From contig NZ_LVZK01000002.1 in the NCBI RefSeq assembly GCF_001652275.1, positions 107,131 to 171,130 on the forward strand: DNA of 64,000 nucleotides, written 5' to 3'. Source of the DNA: Peptidiphaga gingivicola. Its GTDB lineage: Bacteria; Actinomycetota; Actinomycetes; Actinomycetales; Actinomycetaceae. Under the pieces are notes generated by a model. That model had not been told where the DNA came from. It searched no databases and was given only the letters and a program-made list of their open reading frames with translations. The stretch's first letter is position 1. Every line of letters starts with the position of its first letter. Positions 1-8,842 of the stretch are shown here, piece by piece. A program made the translations under genes and the position numbers.

Positions 1-62
1 ATGCCGATGCCGGGGCCGAGGGCCGCGAGACCGTAACCGATGGTGGCGATGTTGCCGATCAT
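1..62 (-). CDS. atpE: ATP synthase F0 subunit c, N-terminal end (partial)
   Basis: Only the first 20 codons lie in the window; the gene runs off the left edge. The reading starts at ATG (60-62) as MIGNIATIGYGL and continues with a Gly/Ala-rich helix (GPGIG), the typical first membrane helix of the proton-translocating c-ring subunit. An AAGGA ribosome binding site sits about 7 nt upstream. It follows atpB directly by 28 bp on the same strand, the normal F0 gene order, so it is co-transcribed with atpB. Confidence 0.9.
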   Translation of the reverse strand, partial: MIGNIATIGYGLAALGPGIG

Positions 63-90
63 TTCGAGTTCCTTTTGTTCGGTGGATAAA

Positions 91-900
91 TCAGTGTTCT
101 ATGGACAGTGAGATGTAGGCCGCGGCCAGCAAGGCGAAGATGTATGCCTGCAGGGCGGCCACGAAAGCCTCGAAAAGCGTGAACACGACCCCTGCCGCGA
201 GGGTCAGGGAGCCTAGTGCGATCCCCATTCCTCCGCTCATCGAAAGGTAGAGGTAATGGGTTCCCAGGAAGCAGAGGACGAGCAGGAGGTGCCCCGAGAC
301 CATGTTGGCCAAAAGTCGGATGGTCAGCGTGAGCGGGCGGATGACGAAGGTCGAGAGCAACTCGATCGGCGTCATGAAGATGTAGATGGGTTTGGGCACG
401 CCCGGCGGGAAGAGCTGTTCCTTGAAGAAATGCCCGGCGCCGTTGGCCTTGATTCCCGCGTAAAGGAAGGAGACGTAGGCCACGATCGCGAAAATCAATG
501 GCATGCCGATGATTGACGTCGATGCGATCTGCAGCCCGGGAATGATGCCCGTGATGTTCATGAAGAGCAAACCCATGAAGATCGTGGCCAGAAGCGGCTG
601 ATACGGCTTCGCCCTCTCCCCCAGGATTTCATGGCCCACCTGGTTGCGCGAAAAATCGAGGATCGATTCAAAAGCTCCCTGCGCACGGCCTGGCACAAGC
701 TTCGCCTTCTTGTAGTAGAGAAAGCAGAGAAGGAAGAGCGCGGCCACGGCGATGAGCCGGACGAGGACCACGCGGTTGATTGCGAAGGGCGTCCCGCCGA
801 AGAGTATGGGGTCGGGAAAGAACTCGTCGATCGACGGCGCTTCGAAGTCGCCTGAGGCCAAGACCCCGCCGTTCGCCAGAGCCGTGAACGCGTTCGACAC
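91..900 (-). CDS. atpB: ATP synthase F0 subunit a
   Basis: This is the membrane stator subunit that forms the proton half-channels against the c-ring. The 269-aa length is normal for the family. Several hydrophobic helices are visible (about residues 43-63, 103-122, 130-150 and 203-263). The signature IRLLANMVSGH carries the essential arginine at about residue 195, and the protein ends in the usual Ala-rich helix with Glu-His. The start codon is GTG at 900 with a close AGGA upstream. The order AtpI-position protein, atpB, atpE matches the atp operon, which continues to the left outside the window. Identification is firm. Confidence 0.97.
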   Translation of the reverse strand: MSNAFTALANGGVLASGDFEAPSIDEFFPDPILFGGTPFAINRVVLVRLIAVAALFLLCFLYYKKAKLVPGRAQGAFESILDFSRNQVGHEILGERAKPYQPLLATIFMGLLFMNITGIIPGLQIASTSIIGMPLIFAIVAYVSFLYAGIKANGAGHFFKEQLFPPGVPKPIYIFMTPIELLSTFVIRPLTLTIRLLANMVSGHLLLVLCFLGTHYLYLSMSGGMGIALGSLTLAAGVVFTLFEAFVAALQAYIFALLAAAYISLSIEH

Positions 901-956
901 TTCCTACCCCTTCGTTGATCCGGCAGCTTGGTTTGTCGCATTCGCACCATACAGCA

Positions 957-976
957 CTCGCGGGAATGCCCGCGAG
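957..976. other. Perfect 8-bp inverted repeat in the atp leader
   Basis: CTCGCGGG (957-964) and CCCGCGAG (969-976) are exact complements separated by AATG. The hairpin lies in the 228-bp gap between the AtpI-position gene and atpB and would be transcribed in the atpB leader. There is no T-tract on either side, so it is not a standard intrinsic terminator. It could be an attenuator, an mRNA stabiliser or chance in GC-rich DNA. Confidence 0.35.
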
Positions 977-1128
977 CACGTACACCTCTCGATACTACGC
1001 CTTGACCGAGAGAGGCGCCACATGCGCGTCAAACCGGAGCGGTGAGACGCTCCCCGTCGAGCGAAACAGACGCGAAACGGAGGGAAGACGCTAAACGAAG
1101 CGGACAGAAGGCAAGCGGACAGAAGACG

Positions 1129-1665
1129 TCAAGAGGGGGCGTCGGCCGCCTCGTCGTCCCGTCCCCCGTTCCGTTCTTCGAGGCCTTCGCGCTCCTCGAA
1201 GTTCTCGCACTCCTGGAAGCCTTCGCGCTCCTCAAAGTCCTCGCGCTCCTCGAAGCCTTCGCGCTCCTCAAAGTCCTCGCGCTCCTCGAAGCCTTCGCGC
1301 TGTCTCAACGCACCCCACGAATCGATCGCAAGGGAGGCGACGACGCCGAGCGCCACCGCAACGACCAGTGCTCTGCGATTCAGGCCGGCCCAACTGTCGA
1401 GGGCGCTGAAGACGCCGAGCACCGCCGCCATTTTCAGAACGAAGCCGAAAGCCATCGCCGCGCCCGAGCACCGGCGGGCCGCCACCGCCGTGAGCGCGCC
1501 CGCAGCGCCGACCGTCGCCGCGGCGACGGCAATCGAGCGGGCGACGTCGAATCTTCCCGCCGCCGCGAAAGCGCCTGCTCCGAGGCAACCGAGCACGGAC
1601 ATGGCCGCGAGGTTACACAGAGCGATCGTCCGCAGCGTCTTGTCGGCGTCGGCCGCGTCGGCCAT
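1129..1665 (-). CDS. Membrane protein in the AtpI position, with repeat-encoded acidic tail
   Basis: From ATG 1665 (MADAADADKTLRT) this encodes 178 aa. About four hydrophobic segments fit a small integral membrane protein. Its place between wecA and atpB is where actinobacteria carry an atpI-like gene assisting ATP synthase assembly, so that role is inferred from position; no diagnostic motif was seen. The last 45 or so residues are unusual: alternating units of the type GFEERE/DFEERE encoded by an 18/36-bp tandem repeat, giving a hydrophilic charged tail. An alternative ATG at 1692 would overlap the wecA end by 20 bp; 1665 is preferred because it starts 8 bp after the wecA stop behind a possible AAGG site. 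Confidence 0.65.
   Translation of the reverse strand: MADAADADKTLRTIALCNLAAMSVLGCLGAGAFAAAGRFDVARSIAVAAATVGAAGALTAVAARRCSGAAMAFGFVLKMAAVLGVFSALDSWAGLNRRALVVAVALGVVASLAIDSWGALRQREGFEEREDFEEREGFEEREDFEEREGFQECENFEEREGLEERNGGRDDEAADAPS
1178..1303. repeat. Seven tandem 18-bp units inside the AtpI-position gene
   Basis: Seven 18-bp units run from 1178 to 1303, for example 1250-1267 and 1286-1303. Alternate units are most alike, so the newest expansion step seems to be 36 bp. Units are multiples of three, so changes in copy number keep the frame, and on the minus strand they encode six-residue steps (GFEERE, DFEERE). Confidence 0.85.
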
Positions 1666-1672
1666 CCGCGCC

Positions 1673-3295
1673 TTATGCCCCTCGCCGCGCATCGGCGCGT
1701 CCCTGAACGCGTTCAACGCTTTCGACGCCGTCTCCCGGGCTCGCTGCCAGCTCCCGAGGCGCCGTGCGCTCGCGGGGAACGTCGGCTTCCTTCTCAACCT
1801 CGATCAGCTTGTGTCTGGCCGCGCGCCGCGATCGCGGCAGCAACGATCCGCCGGGAGCCTGCTCAGCCTGCCACGACGATCCTCCGGGCGCCGGAGGATC
1901 AGCCTTGCGAACCTCGGGGTCCCCGAAATCGGCATGCTTTCCCCCCGCCCGCTGAAGCGTGGCCCCTGGAGTCGTCTCCAGCGGCGCCCCCGCTCCTCGC
2001 AGCGGTTGCGTCTCCGCCGGCTCCGCGGCTTTCGTCGGCGCCGCGGCCTTCATCCGGCCCTCGCCTGCCTCCCGCTCGGGGGCGGCGGATTCCGCGCCCT
2101 TGGCGTCGGAAGAGCGGGCGTTGGCCTCGGAAGAGCGAGCGCCCCCCGCGGGCGAGCGGGCGTTCGTCGCATTGGCAGAGGGGATCCGCGTGTCGTCGTC
2201 GGCGTCGTCCCTGCGCCTGCCGAATTGATGTCGTGTGACGAATATCCCGAAGATGAGGCAGACGAAGGCGACCGTCCCGACGATTCGCGCGGGGAATCTC
2301 ACGAGCGCCACACAGGTCAGAGAGGCCATCGCGGCCCACATGTAGAGAATGAGGACGGCGCCCGCGTGGGAATGCCCCTGGCGTAGAAGCCGGTGGTGAA
2401 GATGGCCTGCGTCGGCGGCGAATGGGGACTGCCCGCGGGCGAGCCTCCGGGTGACCGCCCACGTGAAATCGAGGAGCGGCAAGAAAATCACGGCGGCGGG
2501 CACAAGAAGCGGCATCACCGCGGGCAAAGCGTATCCGGGCGACGTGTTGACCGGATCGATTTGCCCCGTGACGAGGATGCCCGCCGCCGCGATGAGCACG
2601 CCGAGCATGAGGGCGCCGGAATCGCCCATGAAGATCCGGGCCCGGTGGAAATTGTGGGGAAGGAAACCTGCGCATATGCCGACGACGGCGGCGACCACCA
2701 CGCACGCCGCCGACGCGTAGTCGCTCGGGGAGGCGTCGCGCGTAAGCGTGTAAGAATAAACGAAGAAGGCCATTCCGGCGATTCCCACGATTCCTGCGGC
2801 CAGACCGTCGAGCCCGTCGACGAAGTTCACGGCGTTGGCCACGATGACCATGACGATCGTCGTGATGAAGAGCGTCAGCCGCGTCGACCCGACAGTCAGC
2901 CCCATGAGGGGGACGGTGACCAACTGGACTCCCTGCCACGCCATCGTCCCGGCGGCGAGCACCTCGCCAGCCAGCTTCGCGTACCAGACGAGCTCCCAAA
3001 CGTCGTCTATCGCGCCGACCAGACACATGAAACCCGCGCCGAGCAAGACTCCCCAAATCGCGGAACCTCGGGGAAAGACGCCCGAAAGGTAGGGTATTCG
3101 CGAGGCTATGAGAATGGCGGCGGAAAATCCCAGATACATGGCCACTCCGCCCAGTCTGGGAATGGGAAGGGTGTGCACGTCGCGTTCGCGCACCTGCGTG
3201 ATGGCACCGAGCAAAAGCGCCAGACGTTTGACGACGGGGACCAGCAGATACGTCGCAACGGCTGCGATCGCCATGATGAGAAGGTAAACGCGCAC
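1673..3295 (-). CDS. wecA: Polyprenyl-phosphate N-acetylglucosaminyl-1-phosphate transferase family, with long tail
   Basis: A MraY/WecA-family membrane enzyme. In actinobacteria the gene at this place is thought to transfer GlcNAc-1-phosphate to decaprenyl phosphate for cell-wall linker or polysaccharide synthesis. Family motifs are in order: AIDDVWEL (DD at about 97-98), NFVDGLDGLAAG (about 157-168), FMGDSG (about 223) and HLHHRLL (about 296). The membrane core ends near residue 350; about 190 further residues are Ala/Glu/Pro-rich and low complexity, absent from typical WecA, and may be a cytoplasmic tail or a mutational extension. The start is GTG at 3295, overlapping the tsaC stop by 1 bp (TAGTG), so the two are translationally coupled. 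Confidence 0.9.
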   Translation of the reverse strand: MRVYLLIMAIAAVATYLLVPVVKRLALLLGAITQVRERDVHTLPIPRLGGVAMYLGFSAAILIASRIPYLSGVFPRGSAIWGVLLGAGFMCLVGAIDDVWELVWYAKLAGEVLAAGTMAWQGVQLVTVPLMGLTVGSTRLTLFITTIVMVIVANAVNFVDGLDGLAAGIVGIAGMAFFVYSYTLTRDASPSDYASAACVVVAAVVGICAGFLPHNFHRARIFMGDSGALMLGVLIAAAGILVTGQIDPVNTSPGYALPAVMPLLVPAAVIFLPLLDFTWAVTRRLARGQSPFAADAGHLHHRLLRQGHSHAGAVLILYMWAAMASLTCVALVRFPARIVGTVAFVCLIFGIFVTRHQFGRRRDDADDDTRIPSANATNARSPAGGARSSEANARSSDAKGAESAAPEREAGEGRMKAAAPTKAAEPAETQPLRGAGAPLETTPGATLQRAGGKHADFGDPEVRKADPPAPGGSSWQAEQAPGGSLLPRSRRAARHKLIEVEKEADVPRERTAPRELAASPGDGVESVERVQGRADARRGA

Positions 3296-3912
3296 TAGGC
3301 AACATCTCCGAATCGTGCGAGTTCGCCCCTACCGACGCCGCCTTCTCGCAGAACCCTCATAAGCCCGCCGTCGAAGGACACGATCGTGGAGGGGGCGCCG
3401 CCCGGGCACGGACCGCCGTCGAGGTAGACGGCGACCTTCCCTCCGAGCTGCTCGACGGCTTCGCCCACAGTCGCAGCGGGCGGGCGGCCACTGAGATTCG
3501 CGGACGAAACGGCAAGCGGCCCGGCTTCCTTCAGCAATTCCAAGGCGGCGGGATGATTCGGCATCCGCAACGCGATTGTGCCGTTCGTCTCACCAAGGTC
3601 CCATCCAAGCCGTTCGGACGGCAGGACGAGGGTCAGCGCGCCGGGCCAGAACTCGGCCATGAGGGCTTTCGCGACGTCGGGGGCCTTCCGCGCCAGCTCC
3701 TCGGCCTGAGCCACAGAGGCGACGAGAACGGGCGAGGGCTTGTCTCGCCCGCGTCCCTTCGCCGTGAGAAGGCGATCGACGGCTCGGGGGCTTCGAGGGT
3801 CGGCCCCGAGCCCGTAGACGGTGTCGGTCGGAAGCACGACGAGCAAACCCTCGCGCACAGCTGCTGCCGCTGCCCCTGCTGCGGCAGCGTCCGCGCTGTC
3901 GATGACTCTCAT
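3295..3912 (-). CDS. tsaC: Threonylcarbamoyl-AMP synthase
   Basis: Makes L-threonylcarbamoyl-AMP from threonine, bicarbonate and ATP for the t6A37 modification of ANN-decoding tRNAs. The 205-aa protein shows the YrdC/Sua5 fold motifs: PTDTVYGLG near the N-terminus, KGRGRDKPSPVLV, the WPGALTLVL segment and SSANLSGRPP. The start was moved to ATG 3912, which has a clear GGGAGGT ribosome binding site; the longer frame would begin at a TTG inside the prmC spacer. It lies 14 bp after prmC and overlaps wecA by 1 bp. Length matches the short TsaC type rather than the two-domain Sua5. Confidence 0.93.
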   Translation of the reverse strand: MRVIDSADAAAAGAAAAAVREGLLVVLPTDTVYGLGADPRSPRAVDRLLTAKGRGRDKPSPVLVASVAQAEELARKAPDVAKALMAEFWPGALTLVLPSERLGWDLGETNGTIALRMPNHPAALELLKEAGPLAVSSANLSGRPPAATVGEAVEQLGGKVAVYLDGGPCPGGAPSTIVSFDGGLMRVLREGGVGRGELARFGDVA

Positions 3913-3926
3913 CGCACCTCCCAACT

Positions 3927-4847
3927 TCAATGCTCATCTAAGGGTAGCCGAGCTCGCAGCCATCGCGGGCGTCCGGCTAGATCCGCCCTCGTCTCCGCCT
4001 TGACGAATCCCGTCTTCAACGCAAGGCGCCGCAGCGGCTCCGCTTGTTCCTCGGCGTGTTCCATGACCAGAAGCCCGCCCGGCTTCAAAAGTCCAGCCGC
4101 CTTTTTGACCAACGCGTTCGGCATGTCCAGGCCGTCTTCTCCGCCTCCCCACAGGGCGGCGGCGGGGTCGGCGAGAACCTCCGGAGACAGTTCGCAGCGC
4201 GCGGGCACATACGGGGGATTCGTGACGACGACGTCGAACTTCCTGCGCGCGCCGCCGGATCCGAGGGCGCCAGATTCGCTCGCTCCAGGATCTTCGCGCA
4301 CGTCAGGCTCGCACGCGCCGGAGAATTCCAGCGCGTCGGCGAGGACGAATTCGACGGGGCCGCCGTAGGCGGCGTTGTTTTCACGGGCCACTTGAAGGGC
4401 CTCGGCCGAGGCGTCGACGCCGACGACCGCGGACCCCGGGACCTCCGTCGCCACGGCGAGGGCGATGGCGCCCGATCCCGTGCACAGGTCGAGGACGCGC
4501 GGCCGCTCGCCCCGATCGGCGATTCGCCGGGCCTCGTCGACGGCGTCCTGCGCAACGGCCTCGGTTTCGGGCCTGACTATGAAGGCGCCCGGGCGGCTGA
4601 CGAGCTCAAGCCAGCGAAAGTACATGCGCCCGGTGATGTGTTGGAGCGGCTCGCGGGCGGCTCTGCGCGCGACGGCGCGCGAAAACATCGCGCGTTCGTC
4701 AGGCGTCGGGTCTGCGGCCGGCAGGCGGCGTACGCCGGCCGCGAATTCGGCAAGCTCGCGGGCGTCCGACGTCGGGGAGGTCACTCCGGCGTCGCCCAAA
4801 AGCGCGGACGCCTCAGCAATCAGGCGATGCCAGCTTCCCCGCGTCAC
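3927..4847 (-). CDS. prmC: Peptide chain release factor N5-glutamine methyltransferase
   Basis: Methylates the Gln of the GGQ motif in release factors, using S-adenosylmethionine. Visible motifs: [16 protein letters not shown] for SAM binding and TNPPYVP, the NPPY signature that receives the glutamine. The N-terminal helical domain that recognises the release factor is present. The chosen start is GTG 4847, overlapping the prfA stop (GTGA), because the [10 protein letters not shown]-terminus fits the family; the open frame upstream is only antisense to prfA coding. Its substrate gene prfA lies directly upstream, the usual pairing. Length is 306 aa. Confidence 0.93.
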   Translation of the reverse strand: MTRGSWHRLIAEASALLGDAGVTSPTSDARELAEFAAGVRRLPAADPTPDERAMFSRAVARRAAREPLQHITGRMYFRWLELVSRPGAFIVRPETEAVAQDAVDEARRIADRGERPRVLDLCTGSGAIALAVATEVPGSAVVGVDASAEALQVARENNAAYGGPVEFVLADALEFSGACEPDVREDPGASESGALGSGGARRKFDVVVTNPPYVPARCELSPEVLADPAAALWGGGEDGLDMPNALVKKAAGLLKPGGLLVMEHAEEQAEPLRRLALKTGFVKAETRADLAGRPRWLRARLPLDEH

Positions 4848-5941
4848 TCCTGCGAGGCCATCCGTTCGGCCTCGTCCATCTCGCGAGCCGAATCGACGAG
4901 GGGTCCGAGGTTTCCAGCGAGAACCTGGTCGAGGTTGTACGCCTTGTATCCCGTGCGATGGTCGGAGATCCTGTTTTCGGGGAAGTTGTAGGTGCGGATT
5001 CGCTCGGAGCGATCGACCGTGCGCACCTGCGAACGGCGCATGGCGGCGTTTTCCTCGGCTTGCTGTTCGAGCTGCATCTGGCGAAGCCTCGCCCTCAGGA
5101 CGCGCATGGCGGCCTCTCGATTCTTGATCTGCGATTTCTCGTCCTGACAAGAGACGACCAAGCCGGTGGGAATATGCGTGATGCGCACGGCGGAATCCGT
5201 TGTGTTCACGGACTGCCCGCCCGGGCCCGAGGAACGAAACACGTCGACGCGGATGTCGGCGTCGGCGATCTCGACTTCTCCGGGGTCGTCGACCTCGGCG
5301 AAGACGAGCACTCCGGCTGCGGAGGTGTGCAGGCGGCCCTGCGATTCGGTGACGGGGACGCGCTGAACGCGGTGCACCCCGGCCTCGAATTTGAGATGCG
5401 CCCACACGCCGTCGGCGGGGTCCTCTGGCGCCGAGCGCAGGCGGACGGCCAGCTGCACGTCCTTGAAGCCGCCAAGCTCGGTGGGCACCGAGCTGAGGAT
5501 CTGCGTCTGCCAGCCCATCCGCTCGGCGTAACGCTCGTACATTCTCAGCAAATCCCCGGCGAAGAGGGCCGATTCCTCGCCGCCCTCCCCCGCCTTGACT
5601 TCGACGATGGCGTCGCGGGCGTCGTCGGGGTCGCGGGGAATAAGCGCATCCTTGAGCGCAGCCTCGGCCTGCGCATAGGCTTCTTGCAAACCAGGAAGCT
5701 CGGGGCGGAAGAGCTCGGCGTCCTCGCCGCCGGCTTCGACGATCTCCCGGGTCTCCGAAAGATCTGCCTCGGCGCGCCGGTAGGCCTGATAAACGCGGAC
5801 AACCCGCCCCAGCTCGGCGTATCTGCGCCCGAGGGATTTCATCTTCTCGGGGCTGGAGAGCGCCTCGGGGCTGGACATCTCCGTTTCAATCTTGCGGTGC
5901 TCGGCGAGCACCTGCTCGGCAAGCTCAATCTGACTGCTCAT
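4844..5941 (-). CDS. prfA: Peptide chain release factor 1
   Basis: Class I release factor that reads UAA and UAG and triggers peptide release on the ribosome. GPGGQSVN carries the catalytic GGQ, and [10 protein letters not shown] carries the PxT stop-codon recognition tripeptide (PVT) that separates RF1 from RF2 (SPF). The ATG at 5941 (MSSQIELAE) is preferred over the upstream in-frame GTG at 5953; an AAGGAG lies about 11 nt upstream. It gives 365 aa, near the normal 355-360. It sits between rpmE and prmC in the standard actinobacterial block. Confidence 0.96.
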   Translation of the reverse strand: MSSQIELAEQVLAEHRKIETEMSSPEALSSPEKMKSLGRRYAELGRVVRVYQAYRRAEADLSETREIVEAGGEDAELFRPELPGLQEAYAQAEAALKDALIPRDPDDARDAIVEVKAGEGGEESALFAGDLLRMYERYAERMGWQTQILSSVPTELGGFKDVQLAVRLRSAPEDPADGVWAHLKFEAGVHRVQRVPVTESQGRLHTSAAGVLVFAEVDDPGEVEIADADIRVDVFRSSGPGGQSVNTTDSAVRITHIPTGLVVSCQDEKSQIKNREAAMRVLRARLRQMQLEQQAEENAAMRRSQVRTVDRSERIRTYNFPENRISDHRTGYKAYNLDQVLAGNLGPLVDSAREMDEAERMASQE

Positions 5942-6017
5942 TCCTCGCCACACTCCTTCTCAAAGAAAATACACCTCGGCGCCGACGCATTTCCTGCGCC
6001 GGCGCCGAGAGCACGAA

Positions 6018-6233
6018 CTACTTGGCCTTCCGCTTGCCGTAACGGGCCTCGAACTTGGCCACGCGGCCGCCGGTATCGAGAATCTTCTGCTTGCCCGTGT
6101 AGAAGGGGTGGCAGGCGCTGCACACATCGACGCGAAGGTGGTCGCCCTCAATCGTCGAACGAGTTTCAAACTCGTTGCCACATGTGCATGAAACCTTGAT
6201 GGCATGGTATTCGGGATGGATTCCCTGCTTCAT
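6018..6233 (-). CDS. rpmE: 50S ribosomal protein bL31 (zinc-binding, C+ form)
   Basis: 71 aa beginning [10 protein letters not shown], the classical bL31 N-terminus. CTCG near residue 16 and [10 protein letters not shown] near residue 38 supply the cysteines of the zinc-binding C+ paralogue, unlike the zinc-free C- form induced on zinc starvation. A strong AAGGAG is 5 nt before the ATG. The 217-bp gap back to rho is large enough for its own promoter. Confidence 0.97.
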   Translation of the reverse strand: MKQGIHPEYHAIKVSCTCGNEFETRSTIEGDHLRVDVCSACHPFYTGKQKILDTGGRVAKFEARYGKRKAK

Positions 6234-6450
6234 TTGAGCTCCTTGGATCGTTGAACGCCCCGGGTCCGATGCGCGGACGAGCTCTCAGAGGAGACCGCCC
6301 TTGCCGCAAAGCAAAAGCGCCTGCGGCCGCGACACCGGTGAACCGGAAGCCGACGAGCTATTTTTACACAACTCGCCGCTTTTGTACATCTGCTTACGCC
6401 GTGGGAGGACAGGCGAATCGCGGCGCTGCCGGCGCTGCCTGCAGCGCAGA

Positions 6451-8586
6451 TCAATTCGCCTGCATTGACTTCATGATCTGCACGAGGAATTCCGCATTCG
6501 ACTCGGTCTTGCGCAGACGCCCGAGCATAAAATCGGAGGCCTCCGCCACATCGAGCGTTCCAAGGGCCCGGCGCAGCTGCCAGATGACCTTGAGTTCCTC
6601 CTGGCTGAAGAGCAGCTCCTCGCGGCGCGTGCCGGAGGCGTTGACGTCGATCGCCGGGAAGATGCGCCGATCCGCCAACTGGCGCGACAGGCGCAGCTCC
6701 ATGTTTCCCGTGCCCTTGAACTCCTCGAAAATCACCTCGTCCATCTTCGAGCCGGTTTCGACGAGCGCCGAGGCGATGATCGTCAAGGACCCCCCGTTTT
6801 CGATGTTGCGGGCCGCTCCGAAGAACTTCTTCGGCGGGTAGAGGGCAGCGGCGTCGACGCCTCCCGAAAGGATGCGCCCCGAGGCGGGAGCCGCGAGGTT
6901 GTAGGCGCGAGAGAGCCTGGTAAGCGAGTCGAGGAGCACGACGACGTCTTGGCCGAGCTCCACGAGGCGCTTGGCCCGTTCGATGGCGAGCTCGGCGACG
7001 ATCGTGTGGTCGGAGGCCGGGCGGTCGAAGGTCGAGGCGATGACCTCCCCCTTGACCAGGCGCTTCATGTCCGTGACTTCCTCGGGGCGCTCGTCAACGA
7101 GAACCACCATGAGGTGGACGCGCGGATTGTTCGACGCGATTGCCATGGCTATCTGCTGCATCACCATCGTCTTTCCCGCCTTCGGCGGGGCGACGATGAG
7201 GCCGCGCTGGCCCTTTCCGATCGGGGCGACGAGGTCGATCGCGCGTGGCGTCATGGCCTTCGGCGTCGTCTCCAAACGCAGCATGTCCTGCGGGTAGAGC
7301 GGGGTGAGTTTGTTGAACTCGGGCCGCGTGAGCGAACGTTCGACGTCGAGGGAATTGATCGTGTCGATCTGAACGAGCTGGTTGAGCTGATTGTAATGGT
7401 TGCGGTTGCGATTGCGGTTGCGGTTGTTGTAATGCTGATCGGCCTCGGTGCGCGGCCGGACCGCGCCGACGATGGCGTCGCCGCGGCGCAGCCCATGCTG
7501 CTTGACGATCTGCTGGGAGACCGCGGCGTCGTTCCCGCCCGGAAGATACCCTCCGGTGCGGAGGAAGGCGTTGTTCCCTTCGAAGTCGAGGATGCCGGCG
7601 ACTTGCAGAAGGTCCTCGTCGTCGCGCTGCGTGGCCTCCTGAAACTCGCTGCGGTCGCGATTGCGGTTCCTGTTGCGGTTGCGCGACCGACGGTCGGACG
7701 CCGTGTCGTCCCCGCCCGCGCGGCGCTCCGCCGCATCTCCGATCGCGTCGAGCGCCGCGCGCTTGTCGGATTCGGTCATGCCGCCGTCGCGCCCGCGATC
7801 GTCGCGGTTCTTTCCCCTGCCATTGCGCTCGTTGTTGCGTTCGGCGCGCTCGCGCGCCACACGCTCGTTGCGTTCGCGCCTCTGACGCCGCGAAAGATGT
7901 TCGGGCTTGTCTTCGGAACCCTTGGATTCGGGCAGAACGATGTCGATCTCCCCGTCGCGAGGGCCGCGACGGCGAACTCGCGGTCCCTGGGCGCTGCGAT
8001 CCGATCCCTGGCTTCCGCGATCGCTCCCCTGGGAGCCGCGGTCATCGGAACGATTTTCAGGCTTGAAACCATCCTGCCCGGCCGCCTTGGCGCCGTTCCG
8101 ATCCTGGGCGTTGTCGCTCGAATTGTCGCCGCCGTTCGAATTGTCGCGGCCGTTCGAATTGTCGCCGCTGCCGCTCGGATTGTGCGCGTCCCGGGCTGCG
8201 GGCCATTCGAATGGGGTGTTGGTTTCGACCTTTTCCTTTTCCTTGGCAGGCTTGGCTCCGGCCGAGGCGCCTGCGTCGCCTCCTTTGGCCGCATTTGCAC
8301 CGGCGGAAGCAGGGGCCGCGTTGACCCGCCCGGCGAGCGGATTGGCCTCGCCAGAGGCCGATTTGGCGGCGTCGGCCTTGATCTTGGGGGCTTCGTAGCG
8401 CACCTTGATCTCGGTCCTGTTTTTAGGCGGGCGTCCGCGCCGCGCCGGTCCCGTTACGGATCGAATCGCGGCGACAAGATCTGCCTTCTTGGCTTTCGGG
8501 TCAACCTCAAGACCCAGAGCTTTAGCCGCTTCCCGTAATTCGGGCAGGCGCATGGTCGATACCGCGCCCAGGTTGATTTGGCTCAC
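6451..8586 (-). CDS. rho: Transcription termination factor Rho, with actinobacterial insertion
   Basis: Hexameric RNA-dependent ATPase that ends transcription. The 711-aa protein has an N-terminal Rho_N/SAP-like helix region (LPELREAAKALGLEV), then about 250 residues of Asn/Arg/Asp/Gly-rich low-complexity sequence, the cold-shock RNA-binding domain (GILDFEGNNAFLRTGGYLPG), and the RecA-type motor with Walker A (PPKAGKT), Walker B region (VVVLLDSLTRLSRAYN) and the GGVDAAAL loop. E. coli Rho is about 419 aa; the insertion explains the excess and is typical of high-GC Gram-positives, where it adds RNA affinity and condensate-forming potential. The start is GTG at 8586 behind GAGGAAGGA. Confidence 0.97.
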   Translation of the reverse strand: MSQINLGAVSTMRLPELREAAKALGLEVDPKAKKADLVAAIRSVTGPARRGRPPKNRTEIKVRYEAPKIKADAAKSASGEANPLAGRVNAAPASAGANAAKGGDAGASAGAKPAKEKEKVETNTPFEWPAARDAHNPSGSGDNSNGRDNSNGGDNSSDNAQDRNGAKAAGQDGFKPENRSDDRGSQGSDRGSQGSDRSAQGPRVRRRGPRDGEIDIVLPESKGSEDKPEHLSRRQRRERNERVARERAERNNERNGRGKNRDDRGRDGGMTESDKRAALDAIGDAAERRAGGDDTASDRRSRNRNRNRNRDRSEFQEATQRDDEDLLQVAGILDFEGNNAFLRTGGYLPGGNDAAVSQQIVKQHGLRRGDAIVGAVRPRTEADQHYNNRNRNRNRNHYNQLNQLVQIDTINSLDVERSLTRPEFNKLTPLYPQDMLRLETTPKAMTPRAIDLVAPIGKGQRGLIVAPPKAGKTMVMQQIAMAIASNNPRVHLMVVLVDERPEEVTDMKRLVKGEVIASTFDRPASDHTIVAELAIERAKRLVELGQDVVVLLDSLTRLSRAYNLAAPASGRILSGGVDAAALYPPKKFFGAARNIENGGSLTIIASALVETGSKMDEVIFEEFKGTGNMELRLSRQLADRRIFPAIDVNASGTRREELLFSQEELKVIWQLRRALGTLDVAEASDFMLGRLRKTESNAEFLVQIMKSMQAN

Positions 8587-8601
8587 GAGGTTCCTTCCTC
8601 G

Positions 8602-8625
8602 GATTGTCGGCCTATGTCGACAATC
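8602..8625. promoter_or_regulatory. Perfect inverted repeat in the rho leader
   Basis: GATTGTCG (8602-8609) and CGACAATC (8618-8625) are exact complements with an 8-nt spacer, 16-40 nt upstream of the rho GTG and just before its ribosome binding site. It would fold in the rho mRNA leader or act as an operator. Rho is autoregulated in several bacteria, but nothing here proves that this element is involved. Confidence 0.45.
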
Positions 8626-8842
8626 GACTTGTGGGGGAGTAACACCGAATGTGCGTAATTTCGGTGAAGGGAATAGCCGGGGACGCCTCTGGTCTCTCCG
8701 AGCTGGTTCTAGAATAGCAGCATTTTTTATCAGTACCTACATTTTGAGGAAATTCCCGGTGAGTTCTTCTCCCCAACCGGCGCGTCTTCTCCTTTCCACG
8801 ACCCTCTGCGTCCACCGCATTTCAACGGACCGTCCTACCATT

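Noticed and set aside
6949..8538. 529-codon plus-strand frame opposite rho
   Set aside because: Hydrophobic shadow of the Arg/Asn/Asp-rich rho coding strand; no ribosome binding site and rho is unmistakable on the other strand.
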